A DNA stretch of 12,693 nucleotides from Pseudomonadota bacterium. GTDB taxonomy: Bacteria; Desulfobacterota; Syntrophia; Syntrophales; UBA5619. A model generated the notes under the pieces. The model made no database searches. It was not told the origin of the DNA and saw only the letters and a list, made by a program, of their open reading frames with translations. Shown one piece after another: positions 6,761-12,693 of the stretch (positions within the stretch are counted from its first letter, which is position 1; each line of letters begins with the position of its first letter). The translations under genes and the position numbers were made by a program. The DNA lies in NCBI GenBank assembly GCA_018819165.1, contig JAHJQP010000052.1, positions 1 through 12,693 of the forward strand, read 5' to 3'.

Positions 6761-8205
6761 TTCACAAATTTCACGAAGATAGGGTTGGAGACGATGATCC
6801 CATACCCGGTCATATCCATCCGGTAATAGACCTTTTCTCCAGGCGTCTCCAGGGGATCCGTGTAATCGATATCCAGGGGCAAGGTCCCCCTGAAGGTCTG
6901 GATGAGGGTCCCGGAGCGGATCAGACGTACCTGGACCGTATCATTTCCCTCTGTACCGCCGGAGACGGTGATCCGGATGCGGGGGGTGCGTGCGAGAGAT
7001 AGTTCATCCCCGGAAATCATCCGGGGGGCCGCATCCGGTTCGGCGGCGGAGACGGAAAATTCGTCGAGTCTCGGGATGTTTGGGAACTTTCCCTGGCAGG
7101 CATACATCTTGCCGTTCTTCAGGGCTGCCAGGACGGATTGAGTGGATTTGTCGCGGAGCCAAAGGACAGTCTGAAAGTCGCCCAGGTTCTGACCGCTATC
7201 GCCTTCCTTGTGGTAATCCGCCGTGGCGATCCCCCACGGGGGGCGTGCGCGAAATCCACGACAGTACTCCTGCAAGGCCACGTCCCATACGTTTCCCGGC
7301 TCCGTGATGGTGATCGTATCCCCGTAAAGGGCGGCAAAGCCCGTATAATTCTTCGTCCCCAGGAGCACCTCAGGGTAGGGCAGGGTCTTGACCTGAATGG
7401 GACCTAATTTTCTCACTCCCGAACGCGTTTCCGGATAGTTCCAGAAGGTAAGGCCTCCCTTCCGGCTGACGGCATCGATAAAAAGCTGGTACGGCGCCAT
7501 GCCCTGCTTGCCGTGATACGCGTCGAAGGCGGAAGGGTGGGCGAAAACGGCATTGATGAAAAACCCCGCATTTAAGATAATGAGCACCGCCCCGGAAATA
7601 CGCCACCAGCCTTTATTGAACAGGAAGTAGATAGAGAGGAGGAAGGACATGATGAAGGCCAGGAGGGCAGGCATCGCCGCCCGGAGATCGGTTCCGGAGA
7701 GACGGTTGTGCAGAATGGGCAGGGTTTCGTAGTCTCCCGACTTTTCCAGTCCCATCGTCAGGATCCGCCGTTCATGATCGTTAGCGGTCAGGTTCCCGGC
7801 AAACGGACTGCCCGTCCAGTAATAAAAGGGGGTGCTCTCCGTGCCGGGGATAAGGATCACGTCCGGGTACTTCTTCCGGATACTTCCGATTGCCCGGAGA
7901 TACGCGCCCGCCCCTGATTTGTTAATGGAGTTCAATTCCTCCTTTTTTTTGACGATATTCCGGAAGGGCGGCAGACCGTATTCCATGACCACCCGGTCAT
8001 GATCGTTGAGGAAGATGACGCGGAAGCCCTTCTCGACGGCCATCTGCACGAGGGTTTCGGGATCGTAAGCGCCGTCGCTGAAGGTGGTGCGCAGGTCCAT
8101 CAGGGCCGGTGCCTGCTCGTAGGCCATGGCCGACGAGACCAGAAAGAGGTACGCCGCGGCAAAAAGGACAAGCAGCAGGATGGTCTGTTTACAGGGAGTA
8201 TTCAT
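6757..8205 (-). CDS. PHP-like membrane protein with degenerate metal site and internal transmembrane hairpin
   Basis: The 482-aa protein has an N-terminal signal or anchor helix (8-28). It is followed by DLRTTFSDGAYDPETLVQMA (37-56) and FLNDHDR (65-71), which align with the start of PHP-family phosphoesterases (D-L-H-x-H-T-x-S-D-G...TDHD). Further PHP-like pieces are PGTES (120-124), LILH-type residues near 165, FAHPSAFDAYH (221-231) and GIATADYHKEGD. The two metal-binding histidines of the first motif are absent: Arg-Thr-Thr replaces H-x-H. Two hydrophobic helices (about 179-196 and 203-222) interrupt the domain. The C-terminal ~110 residues form an all-beta stretch. The likely location is the membrane with periplasmic domains. 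It may be an inactive or altered phosphoesterase; no substrate is known. It starts about 65 nt after the GT4 stop, beyond a large palindrome, with a weak ribosome site. Confidence 0.65.
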   Translation of the reverse strand: MNTPCKQTILLLVLFAAAYLFLVSSAMAYEQAPALMDLRTTFSDGAYDPETLVQMAVEKGFRVIFLNDHDRVVMEYGLPPFRNIVKKKEELNSINKSGAGAYLRAIGSIRKKYPDVILIPGTESTPFYYWTGSPFAGNLTANDHERRILTMGLEKSGDYETLPILHNRLSGTDLRAAMPALLAFIMSFLLSIYFLFNKGWWRISGAVLIILNAGFFINAVFAHPSAFDAYHGKQGMAPYQLFIDAVSRKGGLTFWNYPETRSGVRKLGPIQVKTLPYPEVLLGTKNYTGFAALYGDTITITEPGNVWDVALQEYCRGFRARPPWGIATADYHKEGDSGQNLGDFQTVLWLRDKSTQSVLAALKNGKMYACQGKFPNIPRLDEFSVSAAEPDAAPRMISGDELSLARTPRIRITVSGGTEGNDTVQVRLIRSGTLIQTFRGTLPLDIDYTDPLETPGEKVYYRMDMTGYGIIVSNPIFVKFVK

Positions 8206-8216
8206 CGCCCGTTCTT

Positions 8217-8279
8217 GGAAAATGGGGACAGCGCCCCTATTTTGCCGCAGGAAAATAGGGGCGCTGTCCCTAATTTTCC
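8217..8279. repeat. Large REP-like palindrome (19-bp perfect arms)
   Basis: The arms GGGACAGCGCCCCTATTTT (8225-8243) and its exact reverse complement (8252-8270) flank an 8-nt loop. After a small bulge, GGAAAAT (8217-8223) pairs with ATTTTCC (8273-8279), giving about 26 bp in all. Elements with GGGACAG...CCCCTATTTT arms are recurrent intergenic palindromes in several deltaproteobacterial genomes as I recall; this is a memory of pattern, not a search. The right arm overlaps the end of the GT4 gene and supplies its stop codon. As RNA it could act as a transcript-stabilising or attenuating hairpin between GT4 and the PHP-like gene. Confidence 0.85.
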
Positions 8280-9487
8280 CACAGTCTTATTCTGTTTAAC
8301 AATTTCCCGTACAATTGGTCAATCATTTTTACCATTTCTTCCGAACTGTAACGGGGCGCCATCTGCCTGCCGGCATCGCCCATCCGGCGACGTCTTTCCG
8401 GATCGCGACACAGACGGGAGATGGCCTCAGCCCAGGCCGCAGCATCCCCGACGGGAACGAGGAGCCCGTTTTCTTCAGGGCGCACAATATCCTTTATCCC
8501 TCCAATGTTGCTGGCAATAATCGGTATTCCCATCGCCATCGCCTCCACGAGGACCTTGCCCATACCCTCGTTGCGGGAGGGGAGACAGAAGATGTCAAAG
8601 ACGGCCATGATCCGGGCCACGTCGGGCTGCCAGCCTAAGAAGCGGACATACTCTGCGATATCCAGGCGGAGGGTTAATTGTTCCAGGTCCAGCCGCAGCT
8701 CACCATCCCCCAGCAGCACGAGAAAGATCTTCTCCCCCTGGCGGATGAGTTCGGAAGTCGCCCGGATCAGCACCTCCTGACCTTTGACAGCGGTCAGGCG
8801 GCCGACCGTGCCAACGACCGTCATCTCCGGCGGGATGCCCAACACTGCTTTTGTTTCCGCCGGCTGGGAACGATCGGGGAGGAACGTCCCCAGATCAATG
8901 CCGCTGTGGATGACGGAGAATTTTTCTTCCGGAGCAATACGGAAACGGAGATGATCTTCCTTCTCCTGGGGGGTGAGGGTCACAATGGCGGTAGTGATCC
9001 GGGCTGTCCATCTCTCTAAGAGGATGAACAGGCGGGTTTGCCGCGGGTGGAAATACCCCCAGAACACATGGCCGTGCGGGGTATGAACGATGATCGGGAC
9101 GCGGCAGAAGTATGCCGCCCACCTGCCCAGGATGCCCGCTTTGGAGGTATGGGTATGGACGATATGGGGCTTTTCACGTCCGATGATCCTGATCAGGGAG
9201 AAAAAGGCGGCCATGTCGGAGAAGGGATGGAGATCCCGCACCAGATGGCGCAGACAAATCAACCGGACGTGATGCTCACGGGCGGCGACGATATTGGCCT
9301 CTACCGCCTCAGTTTCCAGGTCTCCCCAATCCCCCCGTGGGGAAGCCCCCTCCCCCTTGATGAAGACGACGTCATAGCGGGCCTTGTCGAGACCGCGGAC
9401 GGTGATGAAGGTGTTTTCCGCCGAGCCTCCCTTGTCGAAACGGGTGATGACGTGGATCACCTTGATTTTATTGCATGGTGGATTCAT
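8270..9487 (-). CDS. GT4-family glycosyltransferase
   Basis: A retaining glycosyltransferase of the GT-B fold, predicted to add a sugar to a lipid-linked glycan at the cytoplasmic face of the membrane. The 405-aa protein begins near IKVIHVITRFDKGGSAENT, the N-terminal glycine-rich loop. It continues with HTHTSKAGILGRWAA and TPHGHVFWGYF, HSGID before the linker, and VGTVGRLTAVKG at the start of the nucleotide-sugar domain. The E-x7-E motif is in NEGMGKVLVE (Glu307 and Glu315). Length is typical. The start ATG at 9487 lies inside the remnant of an asnB gene and overlaps its stop by 20 nt. No good ribosome site is present, so translation was probably coupled to the lost upstream gene. The last codons and TAG come from the palindrome, so the C-terminus may differ from the ancestral one. 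Confidence 0.9.
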   Translation of the reverse strand: MNPPCNKIKVIHVITRFDKGGSAENTFITVRGLDKARYDVVFIKGEGASPRGDWGDLETEAVEANIVAAREHHVRLICLRHLVRDLHPFSDMAAFFSLIRIIGREKPHIVHTHTSKAGILGRWAAYFCRVPIIVHTPHGHVFWGYFHPRQTRLFILLERWTARITTAIVTLTPQEKEDHLRFRIAPEEKFSVIHSGIDLGTFLPDRSQPAETKAVLGIPPEMTVVGTVGRLTAVKGQEVLIRATSELIRQGEKIFLVLLGDGELRLDLEQLTLRLDIAEYVRFLGWQPDVARIMAVFDIFCLPSRNEGMGKVLVEAMAMGIPIIASNIGGIKDIVRPEENGLLVPVGDAAAWAEAISRLCRDPERRRRMGDAGRQMAPRYSSEEMVKMIDQLYGKLLNRIRLWEN

Positions 9488-9614
9488 ACCAGGCCTGAAA
9501 GGCGATCAGGTTCCAGATCCGCCAGGAGACATCCTCTCGGTTGCGTATCAGCACCACCACCGGGTTTTCGATGGCGGGGTAGCAAAAGATCCCCGGTTGC
9601 TCGGTCTTTTCCCC
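9468..9614 (-). pseudogene. Remnant of a second asnB gene (C-terminal 48 codons only)
   Basis: In the minus frame ending at TAA 9470-9468, the translation GIFCYPAIEN...VSWRIWNLIAFQAWYESTMQ aligns without gaps to the last 41 residues of the intact asparagine synthetase downstream in this window. By eye, 28 of 41 positions are identical. Upstream of about 9614 the homology stops, and the frame reaches TGA at about 9675. There is no glutaminase or PP-loop domain and no plausible start, so it is a broken 3' end. Differences outside the last 55 bp show it came from a diverged paralogue, not a simple fresh copy. The GT4 start lies within it. Confidence 0.8.
9473..9527. repeat. Direct repeat copy 1 (asnB 3' end)
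   Basis: Positions 9473-9527 match 10413-10467 at 54 of 55 bases; the first 47 are identical and the single mismatch is at 9520. Beyond 9528 identity falls sharply. It is in the same orientation as copy 2, 940 bp away, and the two bracket the toxin-antitoxin pair. Confidence 0.9.
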
Positions 9615-9631
9615 AATGAGGCTTACAATGT

Positions 9632-10090
9632 TCAATTGAAGATCCGGATGGCGGGGAAATAAGAGCGGTAATATTTTGGATCAAAGGTGATCATCCCGTC
9701 GCTATAGGCCAGGACGAAATCCGCAATCATGAAGTCGGGCAAGACCTTCTGTCTGAATGAAAGGGGTGTATGGCACATGGGGCATTCAGGCGCCACCGCC
9801 TCTTGACATTGAGGACAGACTTACCGTTTTTGCTTGAGATATTTTTTCCATGCGAAAATAATTCTTATGGGATCTATTTCCGTGTTCTTTAGCCGGTCAA
9901 TTTCCAATAAAGTCAAATGGCTGTCCAAAACGGACAGGTCATCAAAAAAGACGCCAATCTCCAAATATATGATATCGTTGATCACATAGTCGTGATCCTT
10001 GTATTTTTGCAAAAGGGCGGCGGCATTTTGATGCAAGGAATCCGCGGAAAAGATGCTGAGAAGAACATTGGAATCAATGGTAAGAATCAT
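9632..10090 (-). pseudogene. vapC: VapC-like PIN-domain toxin with zinc-ribbon insert, interrupted by in-frame TAA
   Basis: ATG at 10090-10088 overlaps the antitoxin stop. The first 89 codons give the N-terminal half of a PIN nuclease: MILTIDSNVLLSIF carries the first acidic residue Asp6, and Glu44 is in DIIYLEIG. TAA follows at 9823-9821. The same frame then continues for 62 codons to TGA 9634-9632. CPQC (92-95) and CPMC (103-106) look like two zinc knuckles. PDFMIADFVLAYSDG (Asp119, Asp124) and ITFDPKYYRSYFP (Asp137) are the expected C-terminal PIN half. So one nonsense codon separates two matching halves of a ~152-aa toxin; the 89-aa product alone would lack half of the catalytic acids. 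It could be a recent inactivating mutation, a sequencing error, or readthrough. PIN toxins are RNases; the target here is unknown. Confidence 0.75.
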
Positions 10091-10320
10091 AGATCTCCGC
10101 GGAGATTGCGAACGGCGTCAATGGCTGTTTCACCGTCATTCAGTTGGATGCATCCGGCTACGGCGCGTAGACGCTCATCGTAATCAGGGCGCTCCTTCAG
10201 AGACATCTTCAAGGCCATATCAATCGCATCGGAATTTTTTTTGACCTTGAAGCGCTGTTTGGCCTGCTTTAACAAATATTCCCTCTCGGATGTGATCCTT
10301 AAGCTGATGGTCCTGTTCAT
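10087..10320 (-). CDS. vapB: Antitoxin of the VapBC-like pair
   Basis: A 77-aa protein starting MNRTISLRITSEREYLLKQA. Its N-terminal beta strand followed by two helices, with KKNSDAIDMALKMSL, is the ribbon-helix-helix pattern of dimeric DNA-binding antitoxins. The C-terminal part (PDYDERLRAVAGCIQLND) would be the toxin-binding tail. ATG at 10320 is chosen over an upstream in-frame ATG because GAGGTGA lies just before it. Its TGA overlaps the toxin ATG (ATGA), the usual coupling of type II modules. It probably represses its own promoter; a palindrome lies in that promoter. If the toxin is truly dead, this antitoxin is an orphan. The class is inferred from pattern and context. Confidence 0.75.
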   Translation of the reverse strand: MNRTISLRITSEREYLLKQAKQRFKVKKNSDAIDMALKMSLKERPDYDERLRAVAGCIQLNDGETAIDAVRNLRGDL

Positions 10321-10340
10321 AGTCTCACCTCTGTAACACG

Positions 10341-10368
10341 GGTAGCATAATGTATTACATCCTGTCAA
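10341..10368 (-). promoter_or_regulatory. Putative vapBC promoter with overlapping operator palindrome
   Basis: A consensus -35 TTGACA (10368-10363) is followed downstream by TGCTACCC near 10346-10339, which could be an extended -10 at 17-18 bp spacing. Between them lies a perfect palindrome ATGTA-A-TACAT (10360-10350), well placed for autorepression by a ribbon-helix-helix antitoxin. The antitoxin start is 43 nt beyond the -35 box. The -35 is strong and the -10 is weak. Confidence 0.45.
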
Positions 10369-10407
10369 GAAGTTCAGTGCCCGGCCAAGGGTTTTTCTTT
10401 ACGGAGT

Positions 10408-12318
10408 TCATCGCATGGTGGATTCATACCAGGCCTGAAAGGCGATCAGGTTCCAGATCTGCCAGGAAGTGTCCGTCCTGTCGTGCATCAGGTTTTCGAC
10501 CAGGCTTTCGATGACGGGATAGTGAAAGATCCCCTGTTTTTCGATCCGCTCCCGCGAGAGGTGGGTTTCGATGAGATAATGGATATCCGTTTTCAGCCAC
10601 CGGCTGACGGGCATCTCGAAACCCCATTTAGGGCGGCGGTGCAGCGATTTTGGAAGAATGTCTTTGAAAGTCTCGATGAAGACATATTTACTGCGGCCCC
10701 GCCGGATCTTCCATTCGCCCCCGATCTGGAAGGCCAGTTCGCAGACCCGATGGTCGAGCAGCGGAACCCGGACCTCCAGGGAATGACGCATGCTCATCGC
10801 GTCCACTTTCCAGAGCATGTCCGCGGGCAGGGAGATCTTGAGGTCGGCGTAGAGCATCCGGTTGATGGGGTCGGCCGGCAAACGGTTCAGGGCGGCGGCG
10901 AACAATTCCGGCGCCAGTGGATGCTCTGTTCCGTAACCATCGGTCAGTAGCGCCTTTTTGCTCTCCGGGCCGAAGAGCTCATTCCAGGAAAAGACCCGCT
11001 CCGCGAAGGTGTCTTTCGCCCCGCGGAGGAATTTCTTGATCCTCCGGATATGTTCCCCGTATTTGTTATCACGGGAATCGGGAAGGGAACGGATGACCGG
11101 CTCCAAAAGTCCCGCCCGGAGGAATCGGGGAAGGAGACGATAACGGCGGTACCATGCCTCGCCCTTATACATGCGATAGCCGGCAAAGAGTTCGTCGCCG
11201 CCATCGCCGGAGAGGGCGACGGTGACGTCCCGGGCGGTCTCGCGGGCGACCACATAGGCGGGCACGGCGGAGGAATCGCCGAAGGGCTCATCGAGGGAGG
11301 CAAGGACGGTGGGTATCGTATCAATGATCTCTCGCGAACTCAGCATGATTTCGTGGTGTTCCGTCCGGTGGAACGCGGCCACTTCGCGGGCGTAGGCGCT
11401 TTCATCGTACATCGGCATGTCCGCAAAGCCGATGGCGTAGGTTTTCACCGGCCGGGAGGCGTTGCGCGCCATCAGGCCCACGATGACGCTCGAGTCAATG
11501 CCGCCGCTCAGGAACGCCCCGAGGGGAACATCGGCTACCATCTGGCTGCAAACGGCCTCCTCCAGGGTTCGGAACAGTGTCGCCTTCGTCTCTTCAAAAT
11601 CGCGGGGAGCCGGCGCGTCGGCAGGCATCCCGGGAGCGATATCCCAGAATATTTCTTCCCTGAGCACGCCGTCGCAAACCGTCAGGATATGACCGGGTCG
11701 GAACTTGCGGATGTTCTTGAAGATGGTATGGGGGGCGGGGATGTAATTCAGGCTGAGATAGAGGTCCAGGGCCTCAAGATCGATCTCCTTCCGGACGGCA
11801 GTATCTGCAAGGAGGGCCTTGATCTCCGAGGCGAAGAGGAACCTTTTGCCATCCCAGTAATAGACGAGCGGTTTGATGCCGACGTGATCGCGGGCCAGGA
11901 CGAGGGTCCGAGTCTTTTCCGACCAGAGGACCAGGGCGAACATCCCGACGAGCCTGGCGACGCCGGCCGATCCTTCTTCCTCAAAGAGGTGGATGATAAC
12001 TTCGCTGTCGGTCCGGGAGATGAACCGATGGCCTTTTTTCTCCAGCTCCTCTCTCAGGGCGCCGAAATTGTAAATCTCCCCGTTGAAGACCATCCAGACG
12101 GTCCGGTCCTCGTTGGACATCGGCTGCCGGCCGGCATCCGTCAGGTCGATGATGCTCAGCCTCCGGTGGCCGAGACCGCAACTGACGTTGCCCTGATGGC
12201 GCAGATAGACGCCGGAATCATCCGGCCCGCGATGGGACAGAAGGTCCATCATCCGTCGCAGGAGAGTTTCCTCGACCGGGGAGCCCGTGAAATCAAGTTT
12301 TCCGCAGATGCCGCACAT
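10408..12318 (-). CDS. asnB: Asparagine synthetase, glutamine-hydrolysing (AsnB-type), polysaccharide-cluster paralogue
   Basis: This enzyme amidates aspartate, or possibly a carboxylated sugar in polysaccharide clusters, using ammonia released from glutamine and ATP. The 636-aa protein starts MCGICG, giving the N-terminal nucleophile Cys2 after Met removal. The glutaminase domain continues with LSHRGPDDSG, LGHRRLSIIDL, FNGEIYNF and SRTDSEVI. The synthetase domain has the PP-loop SGGIDSS (271-277), ALSGDGGDELFAGY, and the C-terminal RRPKWGFEMPVSRW stretch. All key motifs are intact. It has no good Shine-Dalgarno; its ATG overlaps the stop of a small upstream ORF (TAATG), so coupling is possible. 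It is the first large gene of the minus-strand series leading to the GT4 and sugar genes, but the toxin-antitoxin pair separates it from them. Confidence 0.92.
   Translation of the reverse strand: MCGICGKLDFTGSPVEETLLRRMMDLLSHRGPDDSGVYLRHQGNVSCGLGHRRLSIIDLTDAGRQPMSNEDRTVWMVFNGEIYNFGALREELEKKGHRFISRTDSEVIIHLFEEEGSAGVARLVGMFALVLWSEKTRTLVLARDHVGIKPLVYYWDGKRFLFASEIKALLADTAVRKEIDLEALDLYLSLNYIPAPHTIFKNIRKFRPGHILTVCDGVLREEIFWDIAPGMPADAPAPRDFEETKATLFRTLEEAVCSQMVADVPLGAFLSGGIDSSVIVGLMARNASRPVKTYAIGFADMPMYDESAYAREVAAFHRTEHHEIMLSSREIIDTIPTVLASLDEPFGDSSAVPAYVVARETARDVTVALSGDGGDELFAGYRMYKGEAWYRRYRLLPRFLRAGLLEPVIRSLPDSRDNKYGEHIRRIKKFLRGAKDTFAERVFSWNELFGPESKKALLTDGYGTEHPLAPELFAAALNRLPADPINRMLYADLKISLPADMLWKVDAMSMRHSLEVRVPLLDHRVCELAFQIGGEWKIRRGRSKYVFIETFKDILPKSLHRRPKWGFEMPVSRWLKTDIHYLIETHLSRERIEKQGIFHYPVIESLVENLMHDRTDTSWQIWNLIAFQAWYESTMR
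10413..10467. repeat. Direct repeat copy 2 (asnB 3' end)
   Basis: This is the last ~55 bp of the intact asnB, matching 9473-9527 with one mismatch (10460). It marks the right border of the segment containing the toxin-antitoxin pair. Confidence 0.9.
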
Positions 12319-12401
12319 TAATGATATGCGATGCCCTTCTCCAAGATTTCCAGGGGATAACCGCCGACGTTCTGGCAGAGCAAAAAATTGATTTTTCTCA
12401 T
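12318..12401 (-). CDS. Small ORF, possible leader peptide or gene remnant, coupled to asnB
   Basis: ATG at 12401-12399 opens a 27-aa frame, MRKINFLLCQNVGGYPLEIL and seven more residues, ending TAA at 12320-12318. The stop shares its last A with the asnB ATG (TAATG), a classic reinitiation junction. asnB itself has no well-placed ribosome site, which favours coupling. No Shine-Dalgarno is seen for the small ORF either. The opening beta-strand-like MRKINFLL and glycine pair could be the broken N-terminus of a glycosyltransferase, but that is a guess. No family is recognised. Confidence 0.3.
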   Translation of the reverse strand: MRKINFLLCQNVGGYPLEILEKGIAYH

Positions 12402-12461
12402 GATTTATTCACGATGGGGGGACTGATTGGCGGTGACCGGCAGGGGGTGGAAACGCTGCTT

Positions 12462-12693
12462 TCAAAGCCACAGAACGGCCGCCCGGGATTCGGTTTCCTT
12501 GAAATCCGGATCTCCGGTGACGATGGTGGCGGTAAATTCGATCGCCGTTGCCACGACAAAGGCATCGGCGTAGGAAACAGGATGTTGCGCCTTCACGCGG
12601 GCGGCAGCAAGGACGCGTTCTTTCGTGGCGTCAACCAGCCCGACAGGCAAGAGGTATTTCGGCCTGTTCATGCTCCCTTTCCTCTGCCCGGTC
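12462..12693 (-). CDS. VapC-like PIN-domain protein, C-terminal part (runs off right edge)
   Basis: In the minus frame ending with TGA at 12464-12462, the C-terminal half of a PIN nuclease is visible. VLAAARVKAQ is followed by SYADAFVVATAIEF, with the third conserved acid, and TIVTGDPDFKETE, with the fourth; it ends in VLWL. This matches the C-terminus of ~130-aa VapC toxins. The first two acidic residues and the N-terminus would lie beyond the window; the frame is open to the last base. An ATG at 12671 is internal to the expected domain and is unlikely to be the real start. The gene is therefore partial here rather than shown to be truncated. Its antitoxin, if any, is outside. Confidence 0.7.
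   Translation of the reverse strand, partial: TGQRKGSMNRPKYLLPVGLVDATKERVLAAARVKAQHPVSYADAFVVATAIEFTATIVTGDPDFKETESRAAVLWL

Noticed and set aside
9484..9684. 66-codon minus-strand frame ending in LADLEPDRLSGLV, repeated in a second frame at 10424-10627
   Set aside because: Both are shadow frames of the asnB 3' end; their similarity only reflects the duplicated asnB sequence and not a real small protein family.
11050..12321. Long plus-strand open frame (423 codons) opposite asnB
   Set aside because: It is antisense to a gene with intact glutaminase and PP-loop motifs. It has no ribosome site or recognisable domain, and high G+C at third positions explains the lack of stops.
1..12693. CRISPR arrays, tRNA or rRNA genes, and insertion-sequence transposases
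   Set aside because: No regularly spaced repeats, no cloverleaf-like or rRNA-like stretches, and no transposase frame were found on either strand by reading; the only clear mobile-type signal is the palindrome at 8217-8279.

Overview
The window is about 58-60% G+C by eye. It looks like a chromosomal segment from an anaerobic Desulfobacterota-type (former Deltaproteobacteria) bacterium. The reasons are a UGA-containing, glutaredoxin-like small gene of the kind found in selenocysteine-using anaerobes, a WbqC/PHP/LmbE/DegT polysaccharide gene set, and a long palindrome of the GGGACAG...CCCCTATTTT type. The taxonomic assignment is inference.

Left part (1-3150). On the minus strand, the window edge cuts the start of an alpha/beta-hydrolase-like gene (<1-102). 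Upstream of it is a 71-codon gene (203-418) that conventional gene calling would break at two in-frame TGA codons. I read it as a glutaredoxin-fold selenoprotein of the 'Uxx-stop' type, with Sec at codons 13 and 69, each followed by a hairpin of SECIS type. Divergently, on the plus strand, is an exported SH3/NlpC-P60 peptidoglycan endopeptidase (702-2069). It converges, with an 8-nt overlap, on a minus-strand membrane transporter of the bile acid:sodium symporter superfamily (2062-3075).

Central part (3151-9487, all minus strand). This is a surface-polysaccharide cluster, read from high to low coordinates: GT4 glycosyltransferase, PHP-like membrane protein, WbqC-like protein, LmbE/PIG-L deacetylase, DegT/StrS aminotransferase, and a WecA/TagO-like polyprenyl-phosphate sugar-1-phosphate transferase. 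From the PHP-like gene to the end, stops and starts overlap (ATGA) or lie within about 15 nt, so this part is probably one transcript. It ends at a clear intrinsic terminator (3151-3178). A plausible division of labour is as follows: the WecA-like enzyme loads the first sugar phosphate onto undecaprenyl phosphate, the aminotransferase and deacetylase make or expose amino sugars, and GT4 extends the glycan. WbqC and the PHP-like protein have undefined roles.

Right part (9468-12693, minus strand). A complete glutamine-dependent asparagine synthetase-like gene (asnB type, 10408-12318) is followed by a vapBC-like toxin-antitoxin pair (9632-10320). The PIN toxin frame is interrupted by one in-frame TAA exactly before a zinc-ribbon-like insert. 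Next comes a 49-codon remnant of a second asnB 3' end (9468-9614), whose last ~55 bp almost exactly repeat the end of the intact asnB. The GT4 start codon lies inside that remnant. Upstream of asnB are a small possible leader ORF and, at the right edge, the C-terminal part of another PIN-domain gene. The strip from 9468 to 12693 therefore looks like a rearrangement and toxin-antitoxin hotspot at the head of the polysaccharide cluster.
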